Shown here: positions 1 through 7,341 of the stretch, one piece after another
Layout of the letters: every line of letters begins with the position of its first letter
Numbering within the stretch: the first letter of the stretch is position 1
Source: an uncultured Ruminococcus sp.
Lineage (GTDB): Bacteria; Bacillota; Clostridia; Oscillospirales; Ruminococcaceae
Length of the DNA: 34,386 nt
Assembly (NCBI GenBank): GCA_902786965.1
Contig: CADAEJ010000011.1
Location: 1-34,386 of the forward strand
Reading direction: 5' to 3'
Program-made: the position numbers and the translations under genes
The notes under the pieces: model-generated
What the model saw: the letters and a program-made list of their open reading frames with translations, nothing else
The model's database searches: none
What the model was told of the DNA's origin: nothing

Positions 1-62
1 CGTTTATTGTTCAATTTTCAAGATACTGTCGCTGCACTCGACTTGCGCCGTGCAACTTTATT
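1..62 (-). other. Probable rRNA operon leader (5' part)
   Basis: This stretch lies directly downstream, on the minus strand, of two consensus promoters and contains no reading frame. Its minus strand carries CTTGAAAATTGAACAA at 7-22, which resembles the conserved leader and spacer motif found beside rRNA genes in Firmicutes. It also has a hairpin-prone GTTGCAC/GTGCAGC pair. I infer that an rRNA operon begins just beyond base 1, but no rRNA sequence is inside the window. Confidence 0.5.
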
Positions 63-91
63 AGTATATCACTTATTTCGCTCTTTGTCAA
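63..91 (-). promoter_or_regulatory. Sigma-A promoter, proximal of a tandem pair
   Basis: The minus strand reads TTGACA (86-91), a 17-nt spacer, then TATACT (63-68). The match to the vegetative consensus is nearly perfect. It points out of the left edge of the window and is the proximal member of a tandem pair, an arrangement typical of rRNA operons. Confidence 0.85.
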
Positions 92-141
92 GCCTTTTTC
101 GTGATATTTTTTGCTGCCCTTTTCTTTCAGACAGCTTAATT

Positions 142-170
142 ATATTAACACATTTACCCCGCATTGTCAA
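142..170 (-). promoter_or_regulatory. Sigma-A promoter, distal of a tandem pair
   Basis: The minus strand reads TTGACA (165-170), a 17-nt spacer, then TAATAT (142-147), with TGTGT just before the -10. It lies 79 bp upstream of the proximal promoter and faces the same way. Short CCCC/GGGG arms (157-160, 171-174) bracket the -35 element. Confidence 0.8.
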
Positions 171-196
171 GGGGTTTTTCTAACTTTTTCGCAATT

Positions 197-215
197 CGTT
201 ATGTTAACCATAACG
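197..215. repeat. Inverted repeat upstream of the tandem promoters
   Basis: CGTTATG (197-203) and CATAACG (209-215) are perfect arms around a 5-bp centre, TTAAC. The element sits upstream of the distal promoter and downstream of the tRNA terminator. It could be a protein-binding site, but no known operator is recognised. Confidence 0.45.
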
Positions 216-264
216 CTGTGCGATGTTTGAGCTTTTTTGTCTATAAGTACAATATGTCAGCATA

Positions 265-295
265 ACAAAAAAGAGTTACACAAACGTGTAACTCT
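265..295 (-). terminator. Rho-independent terminator of the tRNA array
   Basis: A 10-bp stem (272-281 with 286-295) closes a 4-nt loop. On the minus strand it is followed by a run of U encoded by the A-tract at 267-272. It lies immediately after the tRNA-Cys gene and ends the tRNA transcript. Confidence 0.9.
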
Positions 296-298
296 CAA

Positions 299-369
299 AG
301 GCGCCACCCGGATTTGAACCGGGGATCAAGGTGTTGCAGACCTACGCCTTACCACTTGGCTATAGCGCC
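299..369 (-). tRNA. tRNA-Cys (GCA)
   Basis: The minus strand folds as a complete cloverleaf. The acceptor GGCGCTA pairs with TGGCGCC with one wobble, the anticodon is GCA, and the T-arm is normal. The discriminator base is U, the identity base expected for cysteine tRNA. No CCA is encoded. It is the last gene of the five-tRNA array. Confidence 0.96.
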
Positions 370-376
370 ATAATAA

Positions 377-449
377 AGCGGCTTACGAGGCTCGAACTCG
401 CTACCTCCACCTTGGCAAGGTGGCGCTCTACCAGATGAGCTAAAGCCGC
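377..449 (-). tRNA. tRNA-Gly (GCC)
   Basis: The acceptor GCGGCTT pairs perfectly with AAGCCGC, the anticodon loop TTGCCAA gives GCC, and the T-loop is TTCGAGC. The discriminator is U, as in bacterial glycine tRNAs. CCA is not encoded. It is separated from tRNA-Cys by only 7 bp. Confidence 0.96.
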
Positions 450-463
450 ATATTCAGTTTTGA

Positions 464-536
464 TGCCTCCGGACGGAATCGAACCATCGACACGGGGATT
501 TTCAGTCCCCTGCTCTACCTACTGAGCTACAGAGGC
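464..536 (-). tRNA. tRNA-Phe (GAA)
   Basis: The acceptor GCCTCTG pairs with CGGAGGC (one G-U). The anticodon loop CTGAAAA gives GAA, and the discriminator is A. CCA is not encoded. Confidence 0.96.
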
Positions 537-540
537 ATAA

Positions 541-583
541 CTCTGTAAACTTGAAGTAGAACATATTACTTGAAAATACAGAG
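541..583 (-). repeat. Nested hairpin in the tRNA-Asp/tRNA-Phe spacer
   Basis: CTCTGTA at 541-547 pairs with TACAGAG at 577-583. A second, inner 5-bp stem (AAGTA with TACTT) lies inside. In the minus-strand transcript this makes a long structured spacer without a U-tract, so it is more likely a processing signal than a terminator. Confidence 0.5.
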
Positions 584-592
584 AATTTTTAA

Positions 593-666
593 CGACCGGA
601 ATGGGGCTCGAACCCACGACCTCTAGCGTGACAGGCTAGCGTTCTAACCAGCTGAACTACCCGGCC
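593..666 (-). tRNA. tRNA-Asp (GTC)
   Basis: The acceptor GGCCGGG pairs with TCCGGTC (two G-U pairs). The anticodon loop CTGTCAC gives GTC. The discriminator is G, the expected aspartate identity base. CCA is not encoded. Confidence 0.96.
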
Positions 667-670
667 ATGA

Positions 671-746
671 TGGTGGGGACAACAGGGATCGAACCTGTGA
701 CCCTCTGCTTGTAAGGCAGATGCTCTCCCAGCTGAGCTATACCCCC
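671..746 (-). tRNA. tRNA-Val (TAC), CCA encoded
   Basis: The acceptor GGGGGTA pairs with TGTCCCC, the anticodon loop CTTACAA gives UAC, and the discriminator is A. The 3' CCA is encoded at 671-673, unlike the other four genes. It is the first tRNA of the array. No convincing promoter is visible just upstream, so the array may be transcribed by read-through from the hslO operon or from a promoter I do not recognise. Confidence 0.96.
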
Positions 747-751
747 AACAT

Positions 752-771
752 CGTCACCTCTTCAAGTGACG
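752..771 (-). repeat. Short hairpin upstream of tRNA-Val
   Basis: CGTCAC (752-757) and GTGACG (766-771) form a 6-bp stem with an 8-nt loop, six bases in front of tRNA-Val. No U-tract follows on the minus strand, so it is not a standard terminator for the upstream gene. It may be a processing or leader structure. Confidence 0.35.
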
Positions 772-802
772 AAACGTTTTTTTGATTTTTTATTCAAGAA
801 TT

Positions 803-1132
803 TCAATTATTCTTTTCTATCATAATTGACGACAATACAGCATATGCAATTATCGCTGCGATAAGAACCAATGAAACGTAAAATAAAAAGTTCAGTTTAA
901 AGACGATCCTGAGTGCATTGAGAAGAAAAAGACCCGAGACCATCAGCAGCACCTTGCCCGACTGCTTATAGTAAGGTGTGAAATCGGTCTGTTCCCTTTC
1001 CTTTTCTGAGGCATAAATATACGCATTGTTAAAACAATAGCCCTTGCACCGCAGGCTTCTTATGCCAAGCAATGCCAGCAAACCCGATACGGCAAGAAGA
1101 ATGACAAAGAATATTATTTCGACCGTGCTCAT
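803..1132 (-). CDS. Small three-helix membrane protein (DUF3784-like)
   Basis: The 109-residue protein has three predicted membrane segments, at roughly residues 5-24, 60-76 and 82-102. A short polar loop between the first two carries a KGYCFNNAY motif. Spacing and size resemble the clostridial DUF3784 family of small membrane proteins, whose function is unknown; this assignment is from memory of the family pattern and is tentative. The start ATG lies 8 bp after the hslO stop, with a weak ribosome site, so the gene is probably translated from the hslO transcript. It is the last protein gene before the tRNA array. Confidence 0.7.
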   Translation of the reverse strand: MSTVEIIFFVILLAVSGLLALLGIRSLRCKGYCFNNAYIYASEKEREQTDFTPYYKQSGKVLLMVSGLFLLNALRIVFKLNFLFYVSLVLIAAIIAYAVLSSIMIEKNN

Positions 1133-1140
1133 ATCTTATA

Positions 1141-2019
1141 TCACTTCTTTGCATTTTCAGCAAGCTTGATAAGCTCGTCTGATGTAAACTTATATCTCTT
1201 GTCGCAGAAGTGACATTCCACCTGTGTTTCAGGCTCCTGCGCCATTTCTTTAAGATCCTTTTCACCAAGAGAGATAAGCGCCCTCTCGACTCTTTCTCTC
1301 GAGCAGTCGCATCTGTACTCTACCTTGAAATCGTCAAGCACGTTCGGTTCAAGTCCGTCAAGCGCTTTAAGTGCGATCTCCTCTGTGGTCATACCCGCAG
1401 AGATCATCTGAGTGACCGACTGCATCGAATTGATATTCTTCTCTATCTGATCTATTGCGCTTTCGGGAGCAAACGGGAGCAGCTGAACAAGGAAGCCTCC
1501 CGCGCAGTTAACAGTCAGATCGGGATTGACAAGCACACCGAGAGCACAGACACTCGGCACCTGTTCGCTCAAAGCAAGATAGCTTGTTATATCCTCTGCG
1601 ACCTCGCCCGAAACAATAGGCACCTGTCCGCAATAAGGCTCTTTCAAGCCAAGGTCCTTGACAACGCTCAAGGTCCCCTCTTTACCGACTGCGCCGCCGA
1701 CATCGAGCTTGCCCTTTGCATTAAGCGGCAATTCTACAATGGGGTTCTGGATATATGCCCTTACGTTGCCGAAGCTGTCGGAAACGCATATCAGCGCGCC
1801 CGCAGGTCCGCCGCCCTCCATTCTGACGGTAACGCTGTCCTTTTCGCCTTTAAGACCGAAGCCGAGCAGAGATGTGCCCATAGCAAGTCTGCCAAGCGCC
1901 GCTGTGCAGACAGCCGAGGTCTTGTGTATCTGTTCAATTCTTGAAACTATGTCTTTTCCATCTATCGCGCTGCATACTACCGATGCATCTTTACTGATAG
2001 CACGAACTATTCTTCCCAT
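1141..2019 (-). CDS. hslO: Redox-regulated chaperone Hsp33
   Basis: The 292-residue protein is a cytoplasmic holdase that protects unfolding proteins under oxidative stress. The N-terminal fold carries the family motifs RMEGGGPAGALICVSD (67-81) and NPIVELPLNAKGKLDVG (92-108). The C-terminal redox switch has the four zinc-binding cysteines in the expected CxC (237, 239) and CxxC (269, 272) arrangement. Zinc loss and disulfide formation there activate the family. Length is normal. An AAGGAG site precedes the ATG. It follows the methyltransferase gene by 11 bp in the yerC operon. Confidence 0.96.
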   Translation of the reverse strand: MGRIVRAISKDASVVCSAIDGKDIVSRIEQIHKTSAVCTAALGRLAMGTSLLGFGLKGEKDSVTVRMEGGGPAGALICVSDSFGNVRAYIQNPIVELPLNAKGKLDVGGAVGKEGTLSVVKDLGLKEPYCGQVPIVSGEVAEDITSYLALSEQVPSVCALGVLVNPDLTVNCAGGFLVQLLPFAPESAIDQIEKNINSMQSVTQMISAGMTTEEIALKALDGLEPNVLDDFKVEYRCDCSRERVERALISLGEKDLKEMAQEPETQVECHFCDKRYKFTSDELIKLAENAKK

Positions 2020-2030
2020 ACAGGTTCTCC

Positions 2031-2792
2031 TTATTTATTCGCAGATCTCTTTTTGCAGACCCAAAGCACACGCTGGCTCGTTTCTGTGACAGGCTCAAGC
2101 GAGAAATCGTCAAATCTTCCTATCAGCTCAAATCCGCATTTTTCAAGCTCGGTTTGAACAAAGTCATCATCAAAGAGTATCTCTGTAAAATCATCACTTG
2201 ATCTTGTATACCTTCCGTCCTTCTCTTTTGAAAAAAAGTCAAGGTATATATGCACATCGCCGTTTTCGGCAAGCTCGTTCTGCCACGCGCAGAAAAAGTC
2301 CTGCTTATCGAAATTGAACGCATTGTCCGCAAGGATCTGTCTGTGCTTATACTCGGTGTTGAGGTCAAATACAAACAAGCCTCCGTCGCACGTGAACATA
2401 GACACACGCTCAAAGGCTTTTTGAAGCTGTTGTTTATTTTTCAGGTGATTAAGGCTGTCAAGCAGGCAGACTGTACAATCGACTGCGCCGTAAAGATCAA
2501 GCTTTGTCATATCCTGCAAAAGCAGCGTTACGGGCAGATCTTTGCCTTCAAGCCTTTGCTGTGCCATTTCAAGCATTTCGGGAGAATTATCTACTCCCAC
2601 AACGTCATAGCCCTTTTGCGCGAGCTTTTCGCTGAGCGCACCCGTACCGCACGCAAGGTCAAGTATAACCTCCTTATAATCGGCATACTTTTGTACAAGC
2701 GAATGCACCAGCTGTGCGATGCCCTCGTGATCGACGTTATCGGTCAGCGCATCATAAAAACGCGCAAAGCTCTCGTAGCCTGTATTTATCAC
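2031..2792 (-). CDS. Class I SAM-dependent methyltransferase
   Basis: The 253-residue cytosolic protein has a Rossmann-type methyltransferase fold. The glycine-rich motif I is LDLACGTG (about 44-51), followed by the acidic end of strand 2 in VVGVDNSPEML, then the DMTKLDLYGAVDCTVCLLDSLNHL segment typical of small-molecule methyltransferases, here given as positions about 93-116. The substrate cannot be read from sequence. The start is GTG and overlaps the yerC stop codon by four bases (GTGA), so the two are translationally coupled. hslO begins 11 bp downstream. Confidence 0.85.
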   Translation of the reverse strand: MINTGYESFARFYDALTDNVDHEGIAQLVHSLVQKYADYKEVILDLACGTGALSEKLAQKGYDVVGVDNSPEMLEMAQQRLEGKDLPVTLLLQDMTKLDLYGAVDCTVCLLDSLNHLKNKQQLQKAFERVSMFTCDGGLFVFDLNTEYKHRQILADNAFNFDKQDFFCAWQNELAENGDVHIYLDFFSKEKDGRYTRSSDDFTEILFDDDFVQTELEKCGFELIGRFDDFSLEPVTETSQRVLWVCKKRSANK

Positions 2793-3100
2793 TTTTTATC
2801 GTTCTCTTTCTCTTTATTCATCTTTTCAAATACGATGCTGTATCCGCCGCTTCCGTCATAGGTCAGCGATCTGTTGACGCGGCTGATCGTTGCGGTGGAC
2901 GCGCCTGTTTCGTGAACTATCTCGCTGTAAACGTGATTATCCATAAGCATTCTCGCCACCTGGAATCGCTGCGAGAGCGCTTTAAGCTCGGGGATAGTAC
3001 ACAGGTCTTTAAAGAACGATCTGCACTCCTCTACCGTTTCAAGATGCAGTATTGCCTCGTAAAGCTCGTCGAGATTCTTTATTTCCATACGCTCTTTCAT
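2789..3100 (-). CDS. YerC/YecD-type TrpR-like transcription regulator
   Basis: The 103-residue protein matches the Firmicute YerC/YecD branch of the TrpR repressor superfamily. It has a helical core with ELKALSQRFQVARML (38-52) and a helix-turn-helix, YSEIVHETGASTATISRVNR (58-77). The effector is not known. I place the start at the ATG at 3100 because AAAGGAG lies nine bases before it; an ATG at 3121 would lie upstream of that site. It heads the operon with the methyltransferase, hslO and the small membrane protein. Two direct repeats overlap its promoter and could be its own operator. Confidence 0.88.
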   Translation of the reverse strand: MKERMEIKNLDELYEAILHLETVEECRSFFKDLCTIPELKALSQRFQVARMLMDNHVYSEIVHETGASTATISRVNRSLTYDGSGGYSIVFEKMNKEKENDKK

Positions 3101-3123
3101 AACAAAAGTCTCCTTTAACATTT

Positions 3124-3160
3124 CATAATGTAAAGTGTTAAACCATAATCAAAGTGTAAC
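3124..3160 (-). repeat. Two direct repeats at the yerC promoter
   Basis: On the minus strand TTACACTTTGATTATG (about 3144-3159) is repeated as TAACACTTTACATTATG (about 3124-3140), giving a shared pattern ACACTTT...ATTATG with about 20-bp spacing. The first copy contains the proposed -10 element and the second lies in the early transcribed region, positions that suit an operator. Confidence 0.5.
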
Positions 3161-3181
3161 ACAAAAGCAATGAAATGTAAA
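3153..3181 (-). promoter_or_regulatory. Candidate promoter of the yerC operon
   Basis: The minus strand reads TTTACA (3176-3181), a 17-nt spacer, then TACACT (3153-3158), with TGTGT before the -10. It lies 53 bp upstream of the yerC start and 30 bp beyond the end of engB. Confidence 0.6.
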
Positions 3182-3211
3182 GGAGATTTAAAAACCAAAT
3201 ATGAACAAATT

Positions 3212-3877
3212 CTAAATTTTCTTATTGGGTGTCAGAAAGCCACCGCTGTACTCGGTCTGCACAGGCTGTGTATCTGTTTCGGTTTCGCCCTCGTCCTGTG
3301 CGACCTCCTCGATTATCGAACGTATTTCCTCAACGCCCTCGCCCGTAACCGCCGAGAACTCGACAAAGGTAATATCCTCAAAGCAGGGTATCTCGGTTTT
3401 AAAGCTTTCCATACGCTCTTTGCGCTGCGTCGGCTTGAGCTTATCGGCTTTTGTGAACACTATCACGAACGGTATCTCGCTGTCGATAAGAAAATCAAGC
3501 ATCTGCAAGTCGTCCTTTGACGGAGCGTGGCGCATATCTATAAGCTGGAACACCAGTCCCAGATCACGCTCGCCGTCACCGAGGTACCCGCCGATAAGGT
3601 CGCCCCACTTTTTCTTTTCAGACTTTGATACGTTGGCATAGCCGTAGCCGGGCAGGTCAACGATATAGATATTCTCAAGCGAATAGAAATTTATCGTTAC
3701 GGTTTTTCCCGGCATAGAGCTTACCCTTGCAAGATTTTTGCGGTTGAATATCTTATTTATAAGCGAGCTTTTGCCCACGTTTGAGCGTCCCGAAAAGGCG
3801 ATCTCCACCCTGTCGGACTGTGGTATCTGCTTGAAATTAGCATACGACGTGACAAACTCTGCTTTGTTGATATTCAT
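3212..3877 (-). CDS. engB: Ribosome-biogenesis GTPase EngB/YsxC/YihA
   Basis: The 221-residue TRAFAC GTPase is needed for large-subunit ribosome assembly in bacteria. G1 is GRSNVGKSS (30-38), the switch threonines follow MPGKTVTINFY, G3 is DLPGYG (74-79), G4 is TKAD (142-145), and G5 lies in FSAVTGEG near 174. The last 30 or so residues form an extension rich in E, T and Q that the family core does not need. The gene starts 11 bp after lon with AAAGGAG upstream, so it is expressed from the lon promoter. The lon-engB order is common in Firmicutes. Confidence 0.96.
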   Translation of the reverse strand: MNINKAEFVTSYANFKQIPQSDRVEIAFSGRSNVGKSSLINKIFNRKNLARVSSMPGKTVTINFYSLENIYIVDLPGYGYANVSKSEKKKWGDLIGGYLGDGERDLGLVFQLIDMRHAPSKDDLQMLDFLIDSEIPFVIVFTKADKLKPTQRKERMESFKTEIPCFEDITFVEFSAVTGEGVEEIRSIIEEVAQDEGETETDTQPVQTEYSGGFLTPNKKI

Positions 3878-3888
3878 ACCTGCTCCTT

Positions 3889-6303
3889 TTAAACTGTCAG
3901 TTTTTTTCTGCCTCTGGTCTTTTTGTTCGGCATAAGCTCGAGATTCATCTTATGTCCGTTCTTTTCCTTGACAAGCGCTGTATCAAGCACCTCGTCAATA
4001 GTTTTTGCAAAGATAAACTCAACGTTCATCTTTACGATGTCCTCGACCTCGTCCATATCGCCCTTATTTGCAAACGGCACTATGCAGGTCTTTACGCCTG
4101 CCTTGTACGCAGCCATTGTTTTCTCGCGCAGGCCGCCTATTGCAAGTACCTTGCCTGTAAGCGTGATCTCGCCTGTCATAGCGACATCGGAACGCACCTT
4201 GATACCGCTCAGAGCCGAAACGATCGCTGTTATCATCGTAACGCCCGCAGACGGACCGTCCTTGGGGATAGCTCCCTCGGGGGCGTTGATATGCAGATCC
4301 TTCTTTTCGTAGAAATCCTTTTGTATGCCGAACTTATCCGCGATACTGCGGCAGTAGCTTACGGCTATCCTTGCAGATTCCTTCATAACATCGCCAAGCG
4401 AGCCTGTGAGCTCGACCTTGCCCTTGCCGTCAAGCACAAGCACTTCAAGCGGAAGTATCGTACCGCCGACCGATGTCCAGGCAAGACCGTTTACAAGGCC
4501 TACACTGTTCTCGGCAGATACAAGATCGGGCTGATACTTTTCGTGACCGAGGAACTTACTTAAATTGTTTATATTGAATGATACGCTCTTAACATTGTTC
4601 TCAACTATCTCCCTGGCAGCCTTTCTGCAAAGTGTTGCGATAGTTCTTTCGAGCTTACGCACACCTGCCTCTCTGGTATAGCTGTCGATGATCTTATAAA
4701 GCGCATCGTTGGTTATACGCATCATGGAAGGCTTCAAGCCGTGCTTTTCAAGCTGCTTTTTGATAAGGTGGCGCTTTGCTATGTTGTACTTTTCCTCTCT
4801 TGTGTAGCTTGAAAGCTCGATGACCTCCATTCTGTCAAGCAACGGTGCCTGAACGGTCTCAAGAGTATTTGCGGTAGTGATGAAAAGCACCTCGCTCAGA
4901 TCGAACGGCAGCTCAAGGTAGTGATCTCTGAAAGCGTTGTTCTGCTCACTGTCGAGCACCTCGAGCATTGCAGATGACGGGTCGCCGCGGAAATCGTTGG
5001 ACATTTTATCTATCTCGTCAAGCAGCATAACGGGGTTCATACTGCCTGCCTGCTTCATAGCGTTGATGATACGTCCCGGCATTGAGCCGACGTAGGTCTT
5101 TCTGTGGCCTCTGATGTCGCTTTCATCCTTGACACCGCCGAGTGAAACGCGCACAAAGTTTCTGCCGAGCGCTCTTGCGATGCTCTTGGCGACCGAGGTC
5201 TTACCGACACCCGGAGGTCCCACGAGGCAGAGTATCTGACCGCGCACATTAGGCGCGAGCGCTCTGACGGACAGATTTTCAAGTATTCTCTCCTTGACCC
5301 TTTTAAGTCCGTAATGGTCCTCATCAAGCACCTTGGCAGCCTTTTTGACGTCGGTCCTGTCCTTGGTAAAGCTGTTCCAAGGCAGAGAAAGCACGGTATC
5401 GAGGTAATTGGTGACAACGACAGCCTCCTGCGAGCCCATTGGCATACGCGAAAGACGCTTTACTTCCGAAAGCAGCTTTTCCTCGCTCTTTTCATCAAGT
5501 CCGAGCTTTTTGATGCTCTGTGTATACTTCTCGACTTCGCCTGCCTCGCTTTCGGGCTCCTCGCCGTCAAGCTCACGCTGCAAAGCCTTTATCTGCTCGC
5601 GGATATAATACTCACGCTGGTTATCCTCGATCTGCGTGCGCACCTGGTCGTGTATCTGCTGTTCAAGTGAAAGCACCTCTATCTCCCTTGACAGTATCGA
5701 GAGCAGTAGCGCAAGCTTTTCGCCCACGGTAGATGCTTCGAGCAGATGCTGTCTGTCCTGGAAAGAAAGTGAGATATTGAACGCAAGACTTTCAAACAGC
5801 TCTATCGGTGTTTTAGCGCCGAGTATCTGCGAATAAAGCTCCTGCGGCATTCTCGGCAGCAGCTTTGCATACTCCTCAAAGGCTTTGAGCACCTCTCTGA
5901 AAAGCGCAATGACTTCGGTTCTTTCGAGCTTTTCTCTCGGATAGTTATGCATAAATCTTATCTGTGCTTCATAAAAGGTCTTGTGCTCGATCAGATTGAT
6001 AAGTTTTGCTCTGTTAAGTCCCTCGACAAGCACGCGGTAAACGCTGCCCGTTCTGACTATCTGCTTTACGCGCACGACCGTACCTATCGCATAGCAGTCC
6101 TTCTTCTCGGGATTTTCGATATTAACGTCTTTTTGTGCAGCAAGAAAAACCGGTGTATCCGTTTCCATAGCATTTTTGATGCTCCTGACGGAGAAATTTC
6201 TTCCAACGTCAAAGTACACCGTCATATTCGGGAACACCACGAGATCTCTTGTCGGCACGAAAGCCATTATAACCGTATCCTTGGTATTTATCTTATCGCT
6301 CAT
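3889..6303 (-). CDS. lon: ATP-dependent protease Lon
   Basis: The 804-residue cytosolic AAA+ protease degrades misfolded and regulatory proteins. The N-terminal LON substrate domain begins at about residue 10. Walker A is GPPGVGKT (362-369), Walker B is MLLDEID (426-432), and the protease domain has the catalytic dyad Ser685 in KDGPSAG and Lys728 in GGLREK, 43 residues apart as in E. coli Lon. Length is typical. I use the ATG at 6303, seven bases after AAGGA; a TTG two codons upstream overlaps that site. The gene ends in a basic tail, [11 protein letters not shown]. It has its own strong promoter and no visible CIRCE or CtsR site. Confidence 0.97.
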   Translation of the reverse strand: MSDKINTKDTVIMAFVPTRDLVVFPNMTVYFDVGRNFSVRSIKNAMETDTPVFLAAQKDVNIENPEKKDCYAIGTVVRVKQIVRTGSVYRVLVEGLNRAKLINLIEHKTFYEAQIRFMHNYPREKLERTEVIALFREVLKAFEEYAKLLPRMPQELYSQILGAKTPIELFESLAFNISLSFQDRQHLLEASTVGEKLALLLSILSREIEVLSLEQQIHDQVRTQIEDNQREYYIREQIKALQRELDGEEPESEAGEVEKYTQSIKKLGLDEKSEEKLLSEVKRLSRMPMGSQEAVVVTNYLDTVLSLPWNSFTKDRTDVKKAAKVLDEDHYGLKRVKERILENLSVRALAPNVRGQILCLVGPPGVGKTSVAKSIARALGRNFVRVSLGGVKDESDIRGHRKTYVGSMPGRIINAMKQAGSMNPVMLLDEIDKMSNDFRGDPSSAMLEVLDSEQNNAFRDHYLELPFDLSEVLFITTANTLETVQAPLLDRMEVIELSSYTREEKYNIAKRHLIKKQLEKHGLKPSMMRITNDALYKIIDSYTREAGVRKLERTIATLCRKAAREIVENNVKSVSFNINNLSKFLGHEKYQPDLVSAENSVGLVNGLAWTSVGGTILPLEVLVLDGKGKVELTGSLGDVMKESARIAVSYCRSIADKFGIQKDFYEKKDLHINAPEGAIPKDGPSAGVTMITAIVSALSGIKVRSDVAMTGEITLTGKVLAIGGLREKTMAAYKAGVKTCIVPFANKGDMDEVEDIVKMNVEFIFAKTIDEVLDTALVKEKNGHKMNLELMPNKKTRGRKKLTV

Positions 6304-6332
6304 AGTCAAATCCTTTTCTTTCTATGTATTAC

Positions 6333-6360
6333 GCGGACTGTTTTATTATTTTGCGTCCGC
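6333..6360 (-). repeat. Inverted repeat in the lon 5' leader
   Basis: GCGGAC (6333-6338) and GTCCGC (6355-6360) are perfect 6-bp arms around a 16-bp A/T-rich loop. The element starts about where transcription from the lon promoter should begin. It may be an mRNA leader hairpin or a repressor site. Confidence 0.45.
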
Positions 6361-6366
6361 ACTTAC

Positions 6367-6395
6367 ATTATAACATAACGCGAACATATTTGCAA
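6367..6395 (-). promoter_or_regulatory. Promoter of lon-engB
   Basis: The minus strand reads TTGCAA (6390-6395), a 17-nt spacer, then TATAAT (6367-6372). The start point should be near 6360, giving a leader of about 57 nt. It is a standard vegetative promoter, so stress control of lon would have to come from an operator. Confidence 0.82.
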
Positions 6396-6417
6396 GTGTA
6401 TAAACGCTCCAATAAAA

Positions 6418-6448
6418 GCAAAAAGAGGTATCCTATAAAGGATACCTC
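6418..6448 (-). terminator. Terminator of rpsF-ssb-rpsR
   Basis: A 10-bp perfect stem (6425-6434 with 6439-6448) with a 4-nt loop is followed on the minus strand by TTTTTGCTTTTATT. It lies 15 bp beyond the rpsR stop and just upstream of the lon promoter. Confidence 0.92.
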
Positions 6449-6462
6449 ATCAAAGCGCACTA

Positions 6463-6708
6463 TTAGTCAGAAACGTATGGGATAAGTGCTACGTGGCGTG
6501 CTCTCTTGATAGCCTTTGTAAGCTCTCTCTGATGATAAGCACAAGTACCTGTAACACGTCTTGGGAGGATCTTGGATCTCTCTGTCATACACTTTCTGAG
6601 CTTTGTGATATCTTTATAGTCGATAGTCTCTGCTCTGTCTGCGCAGAACATGCAAACCTTCTTGCGACCTCTCTTCATAGGTCTTGCAGAACTCTTTTCC
6701 ATTGCCAT
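6463..6708 (-). CDS. rpsR: 30S ribosomal protein S18
   Basis: This 81-residue component of the small ribosomal subunit binds 16S rRNA beside S6. The family core is clear: KVCMFCADR near the N-terminus, then [39 protein letters not shown] and a hydrophobic end, ALIPYV. The cysteines in CMFC are common in cysteine-containing (C+) S18 proteins, which bind zinc. I choose the ATG at 6708, downstream of AGGAGTG; longer reading begins inside the spacer. It is the last gene of the conserved rpsF-ssb-rpsR operon. Confidence 0.97.
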   Translation of the reverse strand: MAMEKSSARPMKRGRKKVCMFCADRAETIDYKDITKLRKCMTERSKILPRRVTGTCAYHQRELTKAIKRARHVALIPYVSD

Positions 6709-6757
6709 TGTTATTTTCACTCCTAACATCTTGATGTAATGATCGGTTTTGTACGAA

Positions 6758-7252
6758 TCAGAACGGTACGCCGTCGTCGCTCAGCACGTCTTCATAATCA
6801 GCAAGGTCGCCTATTGAAAGCTCCTCATTATTGCTGCTCTGAGCAGGTGCTGCTGACTGCTGATTGCTGCGGTAGTTATTGTTGTTGGAATAGCTGCCCG
6901 ATGAAGGATAGGATGCTGATGAACCGCCCTGCTTTGGCTCGCCCGTAAAGCTTGCATTATCAACATAGACCTCGGTAACATAATGCTTGCTGCCGTTTTT
7001 ATCGTCATATGTTCTTGTGCGAAGGTTGCCTTCGATAGCGATCATTCTGCCCTTGCCAAAGTATCTGCTAATGAACTCAGCGGTCTTTTGCCAAGCAACA
7101 CAGGTGATAAAGTCAGTCTGTTTATCCTCACCCTGCTTTGCATAGCCTCTGTCGACTGCTACATTAAAGGTGAGTACAGGTGTGCCGTTAGGCGTCTGTC
7201 TCAAATCCAGATCCTGTGTGATCCTGCCCATTAAAATTACTCTGTTAAGCAT
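6758..7252 (-). CDS. ssb: Single-stranded DNA-binding protein
   Basis: The 164-residue protein coats single-stranded DNA in replication, repair and recombination. Residues 1-107 are the OB fold, beginning [18 protein letters not shown] and including [10 protein letters not shown] flexible G/S/N/Q-rich linker follows. The acidic tip DDGVPF at the C-terminus is the conserved docking peptide for partner proteins. It sits between rpsF and rpsR, the usual Firmicute arrangement for the essential SSB. AGAGGG lies before the ATG. Confidence 0.97.
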   Translation of the reverse strand: MLNRVILMGRITQDLDLRQTPNGTPVLTFNVAVDRGYAKQGEDKQTDFITCVAWQKTAEFISRYFGKGRMIAIEGNLRTRTYDDKNGSKHYVTEVYVDNASFTGEPKQGGSSASYPSSGSYSNNNNYRSNQQSAAPAQSSNNEELSIGDLADYEDVLSDDGVPF

Positions 7253-7301
7253 AACTATTCCCTCTTTTCTGCGATCTGATTCTTGCCTGCTTTGCGATGA
7301 T

Positions 7302-7341
7302 TGTTACTGCTTTGCTGTAACTGTTACTGCCTTGCTGTAAC
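7302..7341 (-). repeat. Tandem 20-bp duplication at the rpsF stop codon
   Basis: Two 20-bp copies (7302-7321 and 7322-7341) differ at one base. Each is itself an inverted repeat with GTTAC and GTAAC arms. The copy nearer rpsF encodes its last residues and contains the TAA stop (7324-7326); the other is a non-coding echo in the rpsF-ssb gap. Confidence 0.85.

Noticed and set aside
752-771. Terminator for the hslO operon before tRNA-Val
   Set aside because: The stem is only 6 bp and no U-tract follows on the transcribed strand; kept only as a short hairpin.
1210-1944. A long plus-strand reading frame opposite hslO
   Set aside because: It lies wholly antisense to a clear hslO, has low-complexity Arg/His/Cys-rich translation and no ribosome site.
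6310-6460. CIRCE or CtsR heat-shock operator upstream of lon
   Set aside because: No TTAGCACTC-N9-GAGTGCTAA or GGTCAAA tandem is present; only the 6-bp repeat is seen.
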